A DNA stretch of 64,000 nucleotides from Acidobacteriota bacterium (GTDB lineage Bacteria > Acidobacteriota > Terriglobia > Acidiferrales > UBA7541), in assembly GCA_013289955.1 (NCBI GenBank), contig JABCYZ010000021.1, positions 42,931 through 106,930 on the forward strand, in the 5' to 3' direction. The notes under the pieces are model-generated. The model did not search any database, was not told the origin of the DNA, and was given only the letters and a program-made list of their open reading frames with translations. Positions 61,548 to 64,000 of the stretch are shown here, one piece after another (position 1 is the stretch's first letter; every line of letters begins with the position of its first letter). Position numbers and translations under genes: made by a program.

Positions 61548-64000
61548 TTACTCGTGCCGCAATGCGACCATCGGATCAACTCGCGTGGCGCGGCGGGCGG
61601 GGATGTGGCACGCGACCAGAGCGACAACGGCCAGAAGCAGCCCGACTGAGGCAAACGTAATAGCATCGGTCTCACTGACGCCAAAGAGTTGCGCCTTAAG
61701 CAACCGCGTGAATGCCACAGCGAGCGCCGTGCCCACGACGAGGCCCGCCAGTGTGAGTCGGAGTCCCTGGTCGAGAACAAGACGGTAGATGCCTCCCTTC
61801 TCCGCGCCGAGCGCCATGCGGATGCCGATTTCCCGCGCGCGTTGGCGAGTGCTGTAAGCCACGACGCCATAGATGCCGACGGCGGCGAGCAGCATGGCAA
61901 GAAGACCGAACGAGCCGGCAAATGTAGCCGCGACGCGTCCAAAAAGTGTGCCGAGCTGCATGGTGACGGAAAGCGGATTCACATTGAACAGCGGCAACTC
62001 CCGATTGAGCTGATGGATGGTCTCTTCCACAGAAGGAGCGATGGTACGCGGATCGCCAGTTGTGCGGAGGTGAATGGTGGTGTCCTGTGTCGGGCGAAAT
62101 GCCTGGTACATCGGCAAATAGATGACCGGCTCTGTCGGGGAGGTGAGTAAGCGGTATTTGGCGTTGTGTGCCACCCCAACAATCGTGAAGCGATCACCGC
62201 CGTCCGTCACCTGCTTGCCGATCGCGTTTCCACCCGGCCAATAGCGGTCGACAAAGGCTTGGTTGACGACGGCAACGAGTTGCGATTCCGGACTATCCGC
62301 TTCGGTGAATTCACGGCCCGAAATCACGGAGGTGCGGAGAGTGCGAAAGTAATTCGGTCCGACAATCGCTCGGCTGATCTCCATCCATTCGTGCGGTTGT
62401 GGCACGTAGCCTTCGATCTGCAGATAGTCGGAGTGGATGCTAAAGCTCAGTGGTGAGAAATCAGCCAAGGTCACGGATTCGACCCCGGGAAGCGCCGAGA
62501 GCCTGTCAAGCACCTGCCGGTTGAACACCACAGCCGTCGCGCGCGTGTAACCAGCGGGCGAGAGCTCATAAGAGGCAAGCAGCAGATGATTTGCTTCGAA
62601 TCCCGGATCCGATTGCTGTGCTTTCTGAAGACTGCGGGTAAAGAGTCCCGCGCAGACCAAGAGAACGAGCGAGAGTGAAATCTGCGCCACCACCAGGCCA
62701 CTCAAGAGACGAGACTTGTGCAAAGTGAGCGAGACGCTGGTCGCTTCCTCCTTGAGAACAGATTGCACCGGCGTGCTCGAAGACCGCAGAGCCGGAAGAA
62801 TACCGAAGATGATCGCACCGAGGACGGAAACCGCAATCGTCACGAAAAGCACGCGTTGATCAATGTGCGCGTCGTTTGTCAGCGGAAGAGAGCTGGGCGG
62901 AAAGAAAGCGATGAGGCTGCGAGAAGTCCACACCGTAATCGCAATGGCGGCAGTACCACCGAGCAGACCAAGCAGCAGGCTCTCGATCAGAAACTGGCGG
63001 ATGATCTGTTTGCGCGAAGCGCCCATTCCCAGCCGGATGGCAATCTCGCGGCGACGGCCGACCGAACGCACCAACAGGAGACTCGCAACGTTGGCGCAGG
63101 CCAGCAGGAGTAGCACCCCGGCGAGCCCCAGCAACATCGGAAGAATCTTGTAAAGATAGCCGTTAATGCCAAAGGGAGAGCGCCAAAGGGGGTCGAGAGA
63201 AATCTCGTTCGAACGATCCCGGTGATCTTCCGGGAACCGCTCGACGATTCCCTGCATGAGCAGGTTCAGCTCTGCCTCTGCCTGATTCTTCGTGACACCC
63301 GCGCGAAGCTTTCCAAGCGCGTTAAGCCAGACAGCCCCGCGATAATCAGGACGGTTCGAACCCCAAACGTCGCGATCCATCGAGAGAGGAATCCACAAGT
63401 CGGTGCGGAGCCCCGTTTTGCAGCCGGTGAAATCCCGCGGGGCTACCCCAATAACGGTGTAGGGATGGCGATTAATCTGAATTGTTTTGCCAACGATTTG
63501 CGGATCTCCAGCGAAATGGTTTTGCCAGACGGCGTAACCGATAACGATCACTGCAGTCCCCCCGCGCGGCGTTCCTTCCTCCGGAAGAAAAGTGCGGCCG
63601 AGAATCGGGCGGACGCCGAGAAGGTCAAAATAATTCGCGGTGGTCAGGGCTCCGTAAATGCGCTCGGGCCTCGCGACGCCGGTGAGAGACATGTGGTCGT
63701 CGTGATAGCCGAGAAGCCCGGCAAAGGTTTGAGTGCGCTCGCTGAGGTCGCGAAGGTCGGGATAAGAAAATGGCGGGGTGGCATAACCGCTGCGATCGCC
63801 ACGGTCGACGGTGACAAGGTCCCTCGTGTGAGCGACTCCCGGAATCGGGTTCAGCAAGGTAGCGCTGATCCAGCTGAGCACAGTGGTATTGGCGGCGATG
63901 CCGAGCGCCAGGGTAAGAACGACGATGGCAGTAAAGCCTGAATTCTTCCGCGACATACGGAGCGCAAAGCGACAGTCCCGTGCGAGTGTGTCGAGCCATT
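61548..64000 (-). CDS. ADOP-type ABC transporter permease (start outside the window)
   Basis: A large MacB-type permease of the acidobacterial duplicated orphan permease kind, of which about 817 codons are visible. The frame stays open from ATG 63956 to the right edge; the extra residues W-L-D-T-L-A-R-D-C-R-F-A-L-R match the typical 'LRYALRMLRKNPGF' lead-in, so the true start is beyond 64000. MacB-like periplasmic core segments ('ATLLNPIPGVAHTRDLVTVD', FSYPDLRDLSERTQTF) and two FtsX blocks are seen ('LLLACANVASLLLVRSVGRRREIAIRLGMG', in parts; ending 'STRQRAREIGIRMALGAEKG' and ARRATRVDPMVALRHE). No ATPase gene is adjacent, as usual for these orphan permeases. The plus-strand gap 61417-61547 is empty. 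Confidence 0.9.
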   Translation of the reverse strand, partial: WLDTLARDCRFALRMSRKNSGFTAIVVLTLALGIAANTTVLSWISATLLNPIPGVAHTRDLVTVDRGDRSGYATPPFSYPDLRDLSERTQTFAGLLGYHDDHMSLTGVARPERIYGALTTANYFDLLGVRPILGRTFLPEEGTPRGGTAVIVIGYAVWQNHFAGDPQIVGKTIQINRHPYTVIGVAPRDFTGCKTGLRTDLWIPLSMDRDVWGSNRPDYRGAVWLNALGKLRAGVTKNQAEAELNLLMQGIVERFPEDHRDRSNEISLDPLWRSPFGINGYLYKILPMLLGLAGVLLLLACANVASLLLVRSVGRRREIAIRLGMGASRKQIIRQFLIESLLLGLLGGTAAIAITVWTSRSLIAFFPPSSLPLTNDAHIDQRVLFVTIAVSVLGAIIFGILPALRSSSTPVQSVLKEEATSVSLTLHKSRLLSGLVVAQISLSLVLLVCAGLFTRSLQKAQQSDPGFEANHLLLASYELSPAGYTRATAVVFNRQVLDRLSALPGVESVTLADFSPLSFSIHSDYLQIEGYVPQPHEWMEISRAIVGPNYFRTLRTSVISGREFTEADSPESQLVAVVNQAFVDRYWPGGNAIGKQVTDGGDRFTIVGVAHNAKYRLLTSPTEPVIYLPMYQAFRPTQDTTIHLRTTGDPRTIAPSVEETIHQLNRELPLFNVNPLSVTMQLGTLFGRVAATFAGSFGLLAMLLAAVGIYGVVAYSTRQRAREIGIRMALGAEKGGIYRLVLDQGLRLTLAGLVVGTALAVAFTRLLKAQLFGVSETDAITFASVGLLLAVVALVACHIPARRATRVDPMVALRHE

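Overview
The window reads as chromosomal DNA of a soil-type Acidobacteriota. The evidence is family content: a very large ADOP-type (acidobacterial duplicated orphan permease) ABC permease at the right edge, a TonB-dependent receptor with an N-terminal carboxypeptidase-regulatory domain, a VWFA-related secreted protein, DUF4097/DUF4382 proteins, a sortilin/BNR-repeat secreted protein and several ECF sigma/anti-sigma pairs. Composition is GC-rich, and this produces many long antisense open frames that are shadows. No rRNA, CRISPR array, prophage or insertion sequence was seen.

Layout. 1-244: start of recG (minus, cut by the window edge). 372-3812: giant membrane CPBP-family protease with an internally duplicated extracytoplasmic domain. 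4062-9701: envelope-stress-like module (ECF sigma, zinc-finger/HEAT anti-sigma, DUF4097-TonB hybrid, DUF4097 protein, double-PDZ protein), closed by a strong terminator. 9806-16173 (minus): a compact set that looks like an uncharacterised RiPP (ribosomally made, modified peptide) system: secreted beta-rich protein, small precursor-like peptide, S26-type peptidase, HPr-kinase-like protein, PqqD-like recognition protein, radical SAM/SPASM enzyme and nucleotidyltransferase. A divergent two-gene ABC exporter follows (16554-18247). 18414-19571: TPR lipoprotein-like secreted protein. 19703-21912: preQ0/queuosine genes queD, a 59-residue membrane protein, queE, queC; then dinG.

24431-28502: DUF4382 lipoprotein, and a second sigma/anti-sigma module whose anti-sigma is fused to bactofilin-like repeats. 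28979-32395: TonB receptor with a GC-rich, hairpin-dense leader. 32599-35622: der, a MerR regulator, tRNA-Pro(GGG), surE. 35741-40267: secreted BNR-repeat protein, a small hypothetical and a bicupin. 40349-40510: a stand-alone tiny transcription unit (promoter, exceptionally strong Shine-Dalgarno, 6-codon frame, terminator). 40687-50078: flavin amine oxidase, GGDEF protein, then an amino-sugar set (SIS-domain sugar-phosphate protein, APC permease, LacI regulator, GH2 exo-glucosaminidase-like enzyme) with LacI-like operator palindromes at two ends. 50275-53642: VWFA protein and glpK-glpF. 53733-59401: membrane/TPR protein, an alpha/alpha-toroid protein, and a sedolisin without signal peptide. 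59402-61416: decayed accessory stretch with a frameshifted PIN toxin, an intact Phd/VapC pair, a small membrane protein and a truncated alpha/beta hydrolase. 61548-64000: ADOP permease, cut at the edge.

The most interesting part is 9806-14009. A peptide ending in Ser sits with an HPr-kinase-like protein and a nucleotidyltransferase, the pair known to tailor the C-terminal Ser of some lasso peptides. Here, however, there is no lasso cyclase or lasso protease, and a radical SAM/SPASM enzyme and an S26-type peptidase are present instead.
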